Source of the DNA: Pirellulales bacterium
Lineage (GTDB): Bacteria > Planctomycetota > Planctomycetia > Pirellulales > Thermoguttaceae
Direction: 5' to 3'
DNA: 64,000 nt
Assembly: GCA_016931995.1 (NCBI GenBank)
Contig: JAFGDS010000067.1
Coordinates: 1-64,000 of the forward strand
This document shows, piece after piece, positions 53,443-62,822 of the stretch. The position numbers and the translations under genes were made by a program. The notes below the pieces were generated by a model. That model saw only the letters and a program-made list of their open reading frames with translations. It made no database searches and had not been told where the DNA came from. The stretch's first letter is position 1. Every line of letters starts with the position of its first letter.

Positions 53443-54363
53443 TTATCGGACGCGAAGCCTCCGGCGATGGATCACCGCCAGAAGAAGGCCCCCGCCCACG
53501 AGCGCCAGCGCCAGGCCCGATGGCTCCGGAATGGCCTCGGCGTAGGTGGTGGCGATGCGCAAATCGTCGACATACACGCGGTCGGTCGCCTCGAGGCCGT
53601 ACAGGCGCAGGTGCAACTGCGAGAGCGTCGTGAGGCTGCCCGCCGCGAGATTGACCTCGTCGGTTTCGCCCCGCATGGCATCCGGGGTTCCTTCGGTCGC
53701 CTGATCGACGAACAGGGCGACCTCGTCGTAGTTGCCGCCATTGCCGCCGCTTTTGGAGAATCGGATTACCACGCGGTGGATTTCGTCGTTCGGGTGGAGG
53801 AACGAGGTGGGCGTCTGGTAGTCGCCTCCCTTGCGGACGATATAGGCCCCCTCGCTGCCGTCGGGCGCGGGGCCGAAGTCGATCGCGCCGGACAGCGAGC
53901 TGTCCTTGCTGCTGCTCGTGTTGGACGTATCGACGGTGTTGTTGAAGAAGAGTTGGACGAAGTCGCCGACGCCGGCCGTGTCCATGCCCGTGGTCTTGAC
54001 GGCGAATCCGACGTAGACGTCGCCCGTCTGGGCATCGAAGGTGCGTTGGACAATGTTGTGGTTGGTGGGGGCTCCGCTAGTGGTAATGGACGAGAAGCCG
54101 ACCTCGAGCGATTGGCCGAAGCCGGCCATGACGCCCGCCGAAACGTCTCGCAACGGAACGTACCCGGACTTGGTCGAGCCGCGGCCGGACCAGGCGCTGG
54201 CCCAACCGCCGCCGACGGTTCCCTGGTCGAGGATCGAGCCGAGGGAATAGGATTCAAAGTCGTCGGCGGCGATCAACTCGGCGGTTGCCGGAGCGGTTGC
54301 CGACAGGAGTTGCACGGCAACCAGGGCCGCGATTGCCGCGATCGTCAAGAGGTGTCGATACAT
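53443..54363 (-). CDS. PEP-CTERM surface protein, paralogue 2
   Basis: The 306-residue exported protein is a paralogue of the preceding one: signal peptide MYRHLLTIAAIAALVAVQLL, then IAADDFESYSLGSILDQGTV, ISAGVMAGFGQSLEVGF-like segments and VALFVDQATEGTPDAM. It lacks the dockerin-like pair and goes straight to AIPEP, a helix and the Arg-rich end. The shared GGGAGC(A/C)GCTCATG leader supports the ATG at 54363 over one two codons upstream. It is the first gene after fecR, 46 nt downstream, and probably cotranscribed. Confidence 0.85.
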   Translation of the reverse strand: MYRHLLTIAAIAALVAVQLLSATAPATAELIAADDFESYSLGSILDQGTVGGGWASAWSGRGSTKSGYVPLRDVSAGVMAGFGQSLEVGFSSITTSGAPTNHNIVQRTFDAQTGDVYVGFAVKTTGMDTAGVGDFVQLFFNNTVDTSNTSSSKDSSLSGAIDFGPAPDGSEGAYIVRKGGDYQTPTSFLHPNDEIHRVVIRFSKSGGNGGNYDEVALFVDQATEGTPDAMRGETDEVNLAAGSLTTLSQLHLRLYGLEATDRVYVDDLRIATTYAEAIPEPSGLALALVGGGLLLAVIHRRRLRVR

Positions 54364-54409
54364 GAGCATGCTCCCATGAGAAGAAAAGGACTCGACGGAC
54401 ACAAATACC

Positions 54410-55942
54410 TCACCGTTGCAAGCGCGCCTCTTCGCTCGCTCCCTCGGCCAATTGCAGGGCCGCGGCGGCGATGCCGTACATGTACGGCGCCTTCGACGGC
54501 TGGCCTCTCAGATCCAGCGTGCCGTTGCCGCCCAGCGTGACGAGCCCTGGGGTCTTCACCACGCGCTCCCACACGGTGAAGCCGTGCTCGACGCTTTTGC
54601 CCGGCCCCACGCCGCGCCGCACCGGATGGCCGATCGTCGGCCAGGGGCCCAGGTCCATGCCGACGGACGCCTGGACCTTGCGGAAATCGGTTTCGAGCCA
54701 TTTCGGCGGCCTGAGCCGATTGTCGAAAATGACGTACACCGTCGCCGGACGGCTCAGCCACACCTTGATCACGCGATCGGCCCGCATGTCGTCGTCGCTG
54801 AACGTCTTCACGTAGTCGGCGCCCAGGAGGAACTCGGGCAAGCCCGCCGTGGAGACGCCGTTCCACTCGTGCGCCGGCCGGTCGGCGTAGGCCAGCGCGT
54901 CCTCGCCGAACCCGCCGGGCACGATCTCGTAGAACTTTTTCGTCTGTTCGCTCCGCAGATTGTCGGCGACCCGGACGATGACGGCGTCGCGTCGCTGGGC
55001 CTCGCCTTCGTCGTTGGCAAGGAACGTCTTGACGTTGCCGGTCATGATCGAGCCGATGCGGTCGAGCCTGCCGAGCTTGTTGAAGGTCACGCCCTCGCCG
55101 CCCACCAGCCGCTGGACGCGCCGGGCGTCGCCGGCGGTCGACTTGTCGAGGCGCAGGTCCACGGCGCCGTCGAAGACGACGACCCCCGTGCTCTCGCCCT
55201 CGGCCACGTCCAGGCCGAACTCGGTGCTCAGATCGACGACCTCGCCGTCGGGCGTTTCCACGACGAACCCGTGGCCCGACGGCTCCGTCACCCGCACGCG
55301 GATCCGGCCTAAATTCAGCTTCGCCCTCAGCGGCGCAACGAGGTCCACGTCGGCCGGGCCGTCGACCAGCATGTAGCCCACTTTCGGCAGCGTGACGCGG
55401 GCGCTGCCCGAATCGAGATGGATCGAACGCGGATCGAACACTTCCCGCGGGGCGCCGGTGGCGGTGATTCGAGGATCCCCGTTGGGCGACGGCCCCTGGG
55501 CGAGCCGATCCGCGTCCCGCCGCGCGAACACCAGCAGGGCGGCAACGACGATCAACGCCGCGCCGACCAGGCCGAATCCAAACCGCCCGCCGAGCCAACC
55601 TTGCATGAGCGTTGCCCCGGCCGCCGGGCCAGCCGGATCGCTCGCGCCGGGCGCGTCGATCGGCGGCGGCGAGCACGGCGCCGCGAAGTCCTCCGGCGGA
55701 CGACGGGTCGGCTCCGTCAACTCCGACGTCTCGCCGCCGGCCGATCGCTGCTGCGCGAGCAGCTCGTGGAGGTGCGCCGCCTGCAAGATGCTTCGGACGA
55801 AAAGCGTCCGCGCCCGCGGCTCGCGCCGGAGCCGGTCGAACAGCCCGGCCTGCTCGTCCGGCGCCAGCGCGCCGTCCAGGTATTGCTGGACCGCGGCCAC
55901 GAAATCCGCGTCGCTTCGATTCCTTTCGCCGTCGCTTGTCAT
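54410..55942 (-). CDS. FecR-family membrane anti-sigma protein
   Basis: The 510-residue protein is the likely regulator of the upstream sigma factor. The cytoplasmic N-terminus (DADFVAAVQQYLDGALAPDE, RLRREPRARTLFVRSILQ) is the anti-sigma-like part. A membrane helix follows (FGFGLVGAALIVVAALLVFA, ~143-162), then a FecR domain (DSGSARVTLPKVGYMLVDGP, GRIRVRVTEPSGHGFVVETP, EVVDLSTEFGLDV) and a ~250-residue C-terminal part of unknown role (MYGIAAAALQLAEGASEEA). The start at 55942 overlaps the sigma stop by 4 nt (ATGA), giving stoichiometric expression. Paired ECF/FecR genes with surface proteins are typical of planctomycetes. Confidence 0.9.
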   Translation of the reverse strand: MTSDGERNRSDADFVAAVQQYLDGALAPDEQAGLFDRLRREPRARTLFVRSILQAAHLHELLAQQRSAGGETSELTEPTRRPPEDFAAPCSPPPIDAPGASDPAGPAAGATLMQGWLGGRFGFGLVGAALIVVAALLVFARRDADRLAQGPSPNGDPRITATGAPREVFDPRSIHLDSGSARVTLPKVGYMLVDGPADVDLVAPLRAKLNLGRIRVRVTEPSGHGFVVETPDGEVVDLSTEFGLDVAEGESTGVVVFDGAVDLRLDKSTAGDARRVQRLVGGEGVTFNKLGRLDRIGSIMTGNVKTFLANDEGEAQRRDAVIVRVADNLRSEQTKKFYEIVPGGFGEDALAYADRPAHEWNGVSTAGLPEFLLGADYVKTFSDDDMRADRVIKVWLSRPATVYVIFDNRLRPPKWLETDFRKVQASVGMDLGPWPTIGHPVRRGVGPGKSVEHGFTVWERVVKTPGLVTLGGNGTLDLRGQPSKAPYMYGIAAAALQLAEGASEEARLQR

Positions 55943-56463
55943 GATCCGCCCGCCTCCGCGAGTGTTCGACGCACGCAATCGTCGAGCATCCGATATACCC
56001 GACTCAGGCCCATGTACACGCTGGACAGCTTGATACCCAGCTTCGCCGACATCTCACAGCCGCTCAATTGATCGCCGAACCGCAGATCCACCAGCCGCCG
56101 CGACCGGGGCGTCAGCCTCTTCATGCAGTGGTCCAGGGCGTCGATCATCGTTGGGCCGGACGTCCTCGATTCGCTCTCCCAGACGGGTTCGAGCAGATCC
56201 AGCAGGGCCGGGTCGATCGCCCGAGGACGCTGTTTCTGTTGTTTCAAGTAGTCAAACGCGCGGCATTTGGCCACCTGTCTGGCCCAGGCCAAAAGGTGCG
56301 CGGCGTCGCTGATCGTGTCGGCCTTTTGCAGGGCCGTGATCACGACGTCCTGGTGGATGTCCTCCGCCGTATGCTGGCCCAGCACGATCGCCCGAATGTA
56401 GGCGATCAGCTTCGCCCGGTCGGAGAACAGGCAGTGAATGACTTCTTCCTGCGATAAACCCAT
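55939..56463 (-). CDS. ECF-type RNA polymerase sigma factor
   Basis: The 174-residue sigma factor belongs to the Rhodopirellula/Verrucomicrobium-like ECF group. Region 2 includes IAYIRAIVLGQHTAEDIHQD and LLAWARQVAKCRAFDYLKQQ. Region 4 includes MKRLTPRSRRLVDLRFGDQL and CEMSAKLGIKLSSVYMGLSR. It lacks regions 1 and 3, as ECF factors do. It should be held by the coupled FecR protein and drive genes such as the PEP-CTERM proteins downstream. Its ATG at 56463 has a GTG codon immediately before it. No conserved target promoter was found by eye. Confidence 0.92.
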   Translation of the reverse strand: MGLSQEEVIHCLFSDRAKLIAYIRAIVLGQHTAEDIHQDVVITALQKADTISDAAHLLAWARQVAKCRAFDYLKQQKQRPRAIDPALLDLLEPVWESESRTSGPTMIDALDHCMKRLTPRSRRLVDLRFGDQLSGCEMSAKLGIKLSSVYMGLSRVYRMLDDCVRRTLAEAGGS

Positions 56464-56798
56464 CACCTAACTCGCGTGGCCACGAGGGCGCTAGCCGCCA
56501 CTGATATATCCTTCGGATTCGGAAAAACTCTACAGACAATCCTCCCGGCGTAGGTCAGGCCGTGCCTGACGGAAGCGGCCAGGAACGGTCGTTGGTGACG
56601 TAAACCATGTACCACCAACACCTTCGGACCGCTCCCACTTGGGGGGGTCGTCACGTCCCGCGCCACCCGAACGGGAACCCCTCCGCGTCTTCGCGCGAGT
56701 CCTCCGTCACGTTAGTCGATCTCGCGCGGAGCCGCAAAGGCGCGGAGGGACGGCTGGGGCTCTGGCCGCGCCACGCGTGACGGTGTCACGTGGGGGAA
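56464..56798. other. Intergenic, repeat copy 3, no gene seen
   Basis: This gap lies upstream of the ECF sigma gene. At 56680-56748 it carries the third copy of palindromic family A: CCTCCGCGTCTTCGCGCGAG faces CTCGCGCGGAGCCGCAAAGG, then CGCGGAGG. No coding sequence is recognised. The promoter of the sigma operon should lie near 56480-56560. Confidence 0.55.
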
Positions 56799-58247
56799 TC
56801 ACGAAAACACGCAAGGACGAAAACGCGAAGAGGCTTTCGCGCCTATCCAGCCGGCAAGCAAGATCGCCATCCCCGCCAACAATACCCCCGTGCCCGGCTC
56901 CGGCACCGCCGGCGTCTCTTCGCCGGGTTGCCAGTTGGCGGCCAAAATGGCCAGGTCCAGGTCGTCGACCACGGCGTCGTCGTTGAAGTCGCCGGATTGC
57001 CAACTGACGCCGTCCGCGCGGAGCCAGTTCGCCGCCAGGGCCGCCGCGTCCTCCGCGTCCACGTGGCCGTCGCGATTGGCGTCGCCGGGCGCCGGCGGGG
57101 TGATCGAAAAGGTGACCGTCGCGACGTTCGAGTCGCCCAACGTGTCGTTGATCGTGTAGGTGAAGCCGTCCATGCCGAAGTAGTCCGCGTGCGGCGTGTA
57201 GGTGAAACCGCCCAGGTAGTCGGTCACCAGCGCGCCGTGCGCCGGGCTGGAAACGATCGTTGGTAGGAACGGGTCGCCGTTCGCGTCGGTGTCGTTCGCC
57301 AGGAATCCGGACTCCGCCAGCCGAGTGATCGACCCGTCTTGGATGACGCTGTAAACGTCGTCCGTCGCCAGGGGCAAGAAATTCGTCACCGGCGCGAGTT
57401 CGACGACGAAGGCTCCGTTGAGGATGGCGCAGTTGCCCTTCGACGAGATGGGCCAGCCCGTCAGCTTGTACAACCCCGCCGCGCTGCGCGGCAACCCCGA
57501 GCTCGAACCCGTGACTGTGCCCGTGGTCAGGGCGACCGGCAAAACGTAGTTGTTCGTGTAGCTCATGCCGGTCCGGGGCGCCGGGTCGTGAATGACGAGA
57601 TAGTCCGGGTTGGGACCCGAGGCGTTGACCCCGTGGCCGACCATGGTGACGTAATGCGCGCCTTGATAGGCGTAAACGTCGGTGGCCGAGTCGTATTTAC
57701 ACCAGCCAACGTTCCAACAGACGACGCCGGTCGGGCTTTGCAGGCCGTCGCGCATCCAATCGAGGTTCGGGTCGTTCACGCCCGTGTCCCACGGGGGCGT
57801 CATGTAACGCCAACCCTGGAACTCGAATCGCGTGATCGCGTAGCCGCAATCCTCGATGTAGTTCTCCAGACCGGCGCACCAGGCGGTGGGACTGGTGCCG
57901 CTGGCGCCGTCGGTGTTCATGTAGCTCGACGAGCCGAGCGTGGCGCAGACGTGGTATTGATCTTCCTTGCGATCGGGCGTCAAGGGCGCCAGCTTGGGGA
58001 AGCCGTGGTTGGCCAGCCACATGACGGCATTCGAGGCTGCCGTGGGGCCGCAGTAGGTTCCGCCCCCGCCGGTGAACCCGCCGTACGCGGGATCGGTCTG
58101 CGTGTAGTCGGGCGTGGCATTGATCTTCTCGGTGTACGGATCGGCCGCCCGCGCGCCGCGTGCGAGCAACATCGATCCCAGCAACAGTCCGATCAGTAAC
58201 GCAGTGCCAGCCGCGCTCCGTCCAACCGTGCTCCATGCTCGTGTCAT
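56799..58247 (-). CDS. Exported C39-like cysteine peptidase with dockerin and PEP-CTERM
   Basis: The 482-residue protein has a signal peptide (GTALLIGLLLGSMLLARGAR). The N-terminal domain resembles papain-like C39 peptidases: GGGGTYCGPTAASNAVMWLA carries the Cys with a Gly-rich lead, and GAHYVTMVGHGVN the His. A cadherin-like segment follows (FLANDTDANGDPFLPTIVSS, GGFTYTPHADYFGMDGFTYT), then dockerin-like repeats (PGDANRDGHVDAEDAAALAA, GDFNDDAVVDDLDLAILAANW) and AVPEP plus helix. It could process or bind other exported proteins, or be a surface protein with a lost activity; the catalytic Asp was not located. AGAGGA lies 6 nt before the ATG at 58247. Confidence 0.78.
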   Translation of the reverse strand: MTRAWSTVGRSAAGTALLIGLLLGSMLLARGARAADPYTEKINATPDYTQTDPAYGGFTGGGGTYCGPTAASNAVMWLANHGFPKLAPLTPDRKEDQYHVCATLGSSSYMNTDGASGTSPTAWCAGLENYIEDCGYAITRFEFQGWRYMTPPWDTGVNDPNLDWMRDGLQSPTGVVCWNVGWCKYDSATDVYAYQGAHYVTMVGHGVNASGPNPDYLVIHDPAPRTGMSYTNNYVLPVALTTGTVTGSSSGLPRSAAGLYKLTGWPISSKGNCAILNGAFVVELAPVTNFLPLATDDVYSVIQDGSITRLAESGFLANDTDANGDPFLPTIVSSPAHGALVTDYLGGFTYTPHADYFGMDGFTYTINDTLGDSNVATVTFSITPPAPGDANRDGHVDAEDAAALAANWLRADGVSWQSGDFNDDAVVDDLDLAILAANWQPGEETPAVPEPGTGVLLAGMAILLAGWIGAKASSRFRPCVFS

Positions 58248-58385
58248 GTGCGTCCTCTCCTCTTGTTCGGGTTTCCCTTGTTCCGTTCCAGGCGGGCGCC
58301 GGCCGATCGGCATTTCTACCCTTTTACGCGGCGTCTTCCGGACCTCATGAGCCCGGCGCTGGCCGGGCCGCGATACGATGCTCCG

Positions 58386-60884
58386 TCAATCGCTTCTTTT
58401 GCCGAACCAAGTCATCCGGCCAACCAGCAAGAGCGCCGCCCCCGCCAACAAGATCCCGGCGGGCGGCTCCGGTACCGCCGGAGCGTCGCCGGCGGGCTGC
58501 CAGTTGGCGGCCAGTATGGCCAGGTCCAGGTCGTTCACCACGGCGTCGCCGTTGAAGTCGCCGGTCTGCCAACTGACGCCGTCCGCGCGGAGCCAGTTCG
58601 CCGCCAGAGCCGCGGCGTCCGCGGCGTCCACGCGGCCGTCGCGGTTGGCGTCGCCGGGGATTTGGGGCGGCGACTCCAGGACGAGGATCGTGGCGCGGAG
58701 GAACGATTCGTCGCCGAAGAGGTTGCCCACCCCGCCGTTGCCCAGGACGAAATCGACCGTGCTGCCCAGGTGGAGCGTCACGTCGAAGTCGAAGTACGTC
58801 TCGGGCAGCGTGGTGATGATGCCTTCGGCGGAGAACTCAAGCAAACCATCGACGAAGATGTAGAAATCGACGCTGTCGCTGTTGTCGATGAAGTTGCGCA
58901 CGGAGCCGTTCACGTTGGCCAAACCCTGGGACGATTCGCCGGCGATCCAACGGGCCACGACGAAGGGCCGGTCGGGGTCGCCCTCGAAGGCCCCGCTCCA
59001 GACCATGCCGGCCGGGTGCAAGGCAAGCTCGTGGTAGCCGGGCGAGCCTTGCACGCCGCCGTTGTTGCCGCCATCGACAAACAAGTACTCGTTCGAGATC
59101 GCGCCGAGGTTGTGGCCGTTCTCGCCGCCGCCGTAGCCCTGGTGGCCGGCGTTGCCCACGTCGCCGAAGGTCATCGCCGCCGTTTGCGCGGCCGGGTCCG
59201 ACGGATTGGCGTTGCTGGAGGACAGATAGACCCACTGGCCGTCGCCCGCCGTGTCGGGAATGCCGCCGGTGGCGAAGTCGTGGCCCGGGCGGAAATCGAC
59301 GCCCAGATCGGCGGCCGCGCGCATGGCCGACGCGCCGGGCCGGCCGTACCAGTAGGTCGTCGCGCCGTAGTCCACCTGCGTGTCGGCCCAGTGCCACATT
59401 TCGATATCGAACTTGAACGACTCGTCAAACGGCACGGCATCGAGCGCCCGCATGCGGGCATTGACCGTTTGTCCGCCCGCCGTGTTGTTGCCGCGGCCTA
59501 GCGGCTGGCTGATGAAGGCGGTGCGGAACGTGTCGGGGTGTCCCCAGGCGTAGCCGTAATAGTCTTCGCTGCCCGTGCCGATGTGATCGGGCTGGGCGTT
59601 GTGTCCCACGCCATCGTCGTCGACGTAGTCGACGTACACCTTCTCGTCGCCCTCGCCCCACCAGGAACTCGACCCGTTGCGCAGCGAAAGCGAGTCGCCG
59701 ACGTAGACGCCTTGACCGCGGACGGTCAGATACCGGAAATCGGCCGTGCCGTTGCCGCCGCGGGTTTTGACGTTGTTCTCCTCGCGGTAGTTGGCGTGGA
59801 AGTGCATCGAGCTCGCGTCCCAGGTCCACTCGCCGGAATCGACCTGGAGGGCGACCTGCACGTTTTGCCCCCCCTCGTTCACCAGCCGCACCTCGGCGGC
59901 TTTTTCGTAGGGCATGACCCAGCGGGAGATCAAAAGGCCGCCGGTCACGACGGTCCGATACAAATCGTCGATCGTGTTGTAGGGCGCGGCGGCGGTTCCG
60001 TCGCCGTTGCCGAAGAACTGTCCCAGGGGCACCCGGGCGGTCCGCTGACCGTCGAAGGTGAGCTCGACGTACGTATCGGCCATCGCGGCGACCTGGTCGG
60101 CGCTGGAGACGTTGACGCGAAGCTGCCGGATGGCCCCCGTGCCCCGCAGATCGCAGACGAGGTCTTGCCCGGCGGCGAGGGTTTTGTTCTGGGCGAAGTG
60201 GTTGTCGACGTGGCCGGTGACGCTGGGATTGGCCAGCGCGGCGCGCGCGGCGGCCAGCTCGGCGGCGTAGGTTGTTGGGGCGGTGGCCGAGTAGCTCTCG
60301 ACCACCGTGCCGGGCTCGTATTGCCGATAGTTCACGTTGTAATAGACCGACTGATTGACCGGCCCGCGGTAGGTCACCTTCACGCCTTGCGCGTAGGGAA
60401 TCGGCGCGTAGAGATTGTGCCCGCTGTGGACCGAATTGCGCGTGCGGAACGACAGTTCGTTGCCGAACGTCGCGTTCGCGCCGAGCGTCTGGTGCAGCGG
60501 GCCGGCCAGCGCGGGCGTCGCGCTGCCGTCGACGTAGACGCGGATCTCGCCGGCGTCCTCGCTGGTGGTCATCCACCAGCGGTCGAGGGTCCCGGGCCCG
60601 TCGTCGGCGAACATGACGTACTCCCACGCGCCGTCCACCCACTCGCGGCCGAGGAAGTTCGTGTGGTCGCCGTTGGCGAAGTAGGCCGGGGCCCCGAGCG
60701 TCGTCGGGTTGCGATCGTGGCTGCTGGCCTGCGCCGTGCGGTAGGCGTTGTTCAGGCTGGGATGCACGGCCAACCGGTCGCGATCGACCATGTCGTTAAG
60801 AAGCGTGCCGAACGTGACGTCGGCCACGGCGGGCGCCGCGGCAAGACACGCGGCGATAAGCAGACCGAATCGAAAACCTCTCAT
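58386..60884 (-). CDS. DUF2961/GH172-like secreted enzyme with dockerin and PEP-CTERM
   Basis: The 832-residue protein has a signal peptide (MRGFRFGLLIAACLAAAPAV). The body matches the DUF2961/GH172 family: SSWWGEGDEKVYVDYVDDDG and HIGTGSEDYYGYAWGHPDTF, with acidic residues placed as in the alpha-D-fructo/arabinofuranosidase-type active sites, preceded by QLRVNVSSADQVAAM and LLISRWVMPYEKAAEVRLVN. A dockerin-like pair and AVPEP plus helix end the protein, with DNA almost identical to that in the peptidase gene. It probably acts on furanose-containing glycans. GGAGGAAC lies before the ATG at 60884, preferred over the longer frame to 61157. Confidence 0.85.
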   Translation of the reverse strand: MRGFRFGLLIAACLAAAPAVADVTFGTLLNDMVDRDRLAVHPSLNNAYRTAQASSHDRNPTTLGAPAYFANGDHTNFLGREWVDGAWEYVMFADDGPGTLDRWWMTTSEDAGEIRVYVDGSATPALAGPLHQTLGANATFGNELSFRTRNSVHSGHNLYAPIPYAQGVKVTYRGPVNQSVYYNVNYRQYEPGTVVESYSATAPTTYAAELAAARAALANPSVTGHVDNHFAQNKTLAAGQDLVCDLRGTGAIRQLRVNVSSADQVAAMADTYVELTFDGQRTARVPLGQFFGNGDGTAAAPYNTIDDLYRTVVTGGLLISRWVMPYEKAAEVRLVNEGGQNVQVALQVDSGEWTWDASSMHFHANYREENNVKTRGGNGTADFRYLTVRGQGVYVGDSLSLRNGSSSWWGEGDEKVYVDYVDDDGVGHNAQPDHIGTGSEDYYGYAWGHPDTFRTAFISQPLGRGNNTAGGQTVNARMRALDAVPFDESFKFDIEMWHWADTQVDYGATTYWYGRPGASAMRAAADLGVDFRPGHDFATGGIPDTAGDGQWVYLSSSNANPSDPAAQTAAMTFGDVGNAGHQGYGGGENGHNLGAISNEYLFVDGGNNGGVQGSPGYHELALHPAGMVWSGAFEGDPDRPFVVARWIAGESSQGLANVNGSVRNFIDNSDSVDFYIFVDGLLEFSAEGIITTLPETYFDFDVTLHLGSTVDFVLGNGGVGNLFGDESFLRATILVLESPPQIPGDANRDGRVDAADAAALAANWLRADGVSWQTGDFNGDAVVNDLDLAILAANWQPAGDAPAVPEPPAGILLAGAALLLVGRMTWFGKRSD

Positions 60885-61950
60885 GTTCCGTTCCTCCGGC
60901 CGGGCAACAGGTGATCCCCCAACCCCGCCGGCCCGCGCGCCGACGCCCCCGGAGGCCGGCGCTTCCCTTTCTACCTCCGCGCCCCCGGCCCGGTCAATGA
61001 AACGCGCAAAAACCGCGTTAGCGGCACACTCCCTTTGGCGGGGTGACAACCGTGGAGTGCCACTGGCTTTGCCCGTGCCTGACCAGCTCGGCGGAGTGCC
61101 ACTGGCTTTGCCAGTGCCGGGCCAGGATTCACGCACGCCCAGCGCCCCCCGACGCACGTTTCGCGGGATCCCACAACCCTTCCTCCGCGCCTCGACACGA
61201 ATTCTTTTGGAGAGAGCATCCGGGCTTGTTTGGGCCGAAGCTTATGAAACGGCGAAGCTCGTGAAGTACTGCCGGAGGCCGCACAAATGTCACACGTAGC
61301 GTATCTGGCCATCATCCCCCGCTGCAAGGCGGCTGACATGCGGTGGCGGCTTGGCGAGCGGCACCGTGCTTGAGCATTCAGCGGCTCGACCGATAGGCGA
61401 GGGTGCTCGATTCACAGATTTGCTGGCCTAACGGGCCAGCCCAAAGCAAACGGCCATGCCGCACCCAACCATCTTGAACTTCATGGTCACGAGGGCATGA
61501 ATCGAAGCTGCTAGGTTTGAAGGACCAAGCCAATCGGCCTCGCTTTGGCCCACTCGCTCGCGGTCGAGTTCCCCTCGAAACGCAGGCCCAAAGGAACTAC
61601 GACGCCGCCGGGCCAGCCGCCGATCGGGCGGCGTTCGGCTCGCGCGGCGTGGAAAGCAATTCTTCCCATCCAGACGCCGGCCCGATGGGATCGCCCACCG
61701 AATCACCGGTCTATTCCGCGACGGCTCAACACCTTTCGTCCCTCGGACGACCACGAACGGAACGTGGGACCACGTAGGCGTTCGCGGGCCACGAAGCCGG
61801 GAAACAGATTTTTGGCAATCTCTCCCAATCGGGGGGATGTCAGATGATTGACAAGTAGGGAATGGGTCGTTAGTTTCTGGGAATTGCCGTGGATGGCCGC
61901 CCATTCGGGTACGGCTGTCCGCAAGAGGTCGGACCAGCGGGAGGGGATGG
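60885..61950. other. Long intergenic stretch, no convincing gene
   Basis: About 1.07 kb have only overlapping, low-complexity open frames. Two copies of palindromic family B lie at 61056-61078 and 61096-61118 (GTGCCACTGGCTTTGCC(A/C)GTG), co-oriented 40 nt apart. The 61440-61900 part has lower GC and could be decayed coding DNA, but no family is readable. Confidence 0.5.
61056..61118. repeat. Two direct copies of palindromic family B
   Basis: The two copies share GGAGTGCCACTGGCTTTGCC and differ in the last positions (CGTG against AGTG). They are the only tandem pair of this family in the window. Confidence 0.65.
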
Positions 61951-62595
61951 ATGGGCAATCTCGCGGGTGTGGCTGTTCGGCTCAAACCAGCCACGGGCTA
62001 CGATGTGGTCCGGGCGCTTTTGGGTCTCCTTCTCCTGGCGGCGGCGGTCCTCAAGGCCCATCAATTGGCCACCGAGCCAGTGCTGGGCGCGGGGCTGCTC
62101 GATTCCCGCTGGGTCCTGATCGCCACGGTCGAGTTCGAGTTGTTCTTCGGCCTGTGGCTCCTGGCCGGCCTGCTGCCCCGGCTCACCTGGGCGGCGGCCA
62201 TCGGCTGCTTCGTCCTCTTCGCGGGCGTTTCGCTCCACAAGGCGTTGTCGGGCGCGGCCTCCTGCGGCTGCTTCGGCCGGGTGGAAGTGAACCCGTGGTA
62301 CACGTGTACGCTCGACGTGCGGCGGCCCAGGATTGACGGCTTCCAGGGCTATCCAGAAGCGGTTGACTTGGCTTTCGGCCCTTACGCTAAGTACGGCCAA
62401 ATCATCAAGGACTACCGCAACGCAACGCAGCCTGGACGTTACGCACCACCAGAAATGGTTGGCGCAGAACGCAAGGGGGTATTCGGGATCGCCGAGGCCG
62501 AGGAGCGTACAAACATGCACTTCCCACGTCGAGCGGCACAATCTCACGATCCGTACACTGGTGAAGCGGTTTACGCGGCTATCGCTGGGGTTTAG
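61951..62595 (+). pseudogene. MauE/DoxX-like membrane protein truncated by an IS fragment
   Basis: The first ~120 codons encode a MauE-like membrane protein: YDVVRALLGLLLLAAAVLKA, ELFFGLWLLAGLLPRLTWAA, IGCFVLFAGVSLHKALSG and the redox-type motif ASCGCFGRVEVNPWYTC. After CTLDV (near 62320) the frame turns into IDGFQGYPEAVDLAFGPYAK, which is the inside of an IS1-like transposase. The natural C-terminus, including the last membrane helix of the family, is lost. GGGAGGGG precedes the ATG. A shortened protein may still be made. Confidence 0.72.
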
Positions 62596-62792
62596 CAATG
62601 AAGCTGGAGAACCTGGAGGCCGCATGCGCCATGTTTCTCGCGTACTACAACTTCTGTTGGCGAACACGATATCCGGACTACAGTGGAACTCCCGGAAAGC
62701 GGCGTCCGTCTGCGGCCATAATGGCTGGCGTCGTTCCAACCTTGTGGACGTTCGACACGCTGTTTGACGCCGTAGCCCGGCAGTACATGTAG
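62327..62792 (+). mobile_element. Decayed 3' part of an IS1-like transposase
   Basis: The fragment reads DGFQGYPEAVDLAFGPYAKY in the frame of the MauE-like gene to about 62515. It then continues after a frameshift as CTSHVERHNLTIRTLVKRFT to about 62595, and after a second shift as MKLENLEAACAMFLAYYNFC to the stop at 62792. ERHNLTIR and YYNFC are characteristic of DDE IS1-like enzymes. The 5' half is missing and there are two +1-type frameshifts, so it is inactive. The TAATTTGGCC-like sequence at 62800-62815 may be the element end. Confidence 0.75.
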
Positions 62793-62822
62793 GTGGGCAA
62801 AGGCCAAATTAGGACACTACCC

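Noticed and set aside
61428-61994. A 188-codon minus-strand frame
   Set aside because: It is rich in Arg, Pro and Ser without domain features and overlaps the MauE-like start region.
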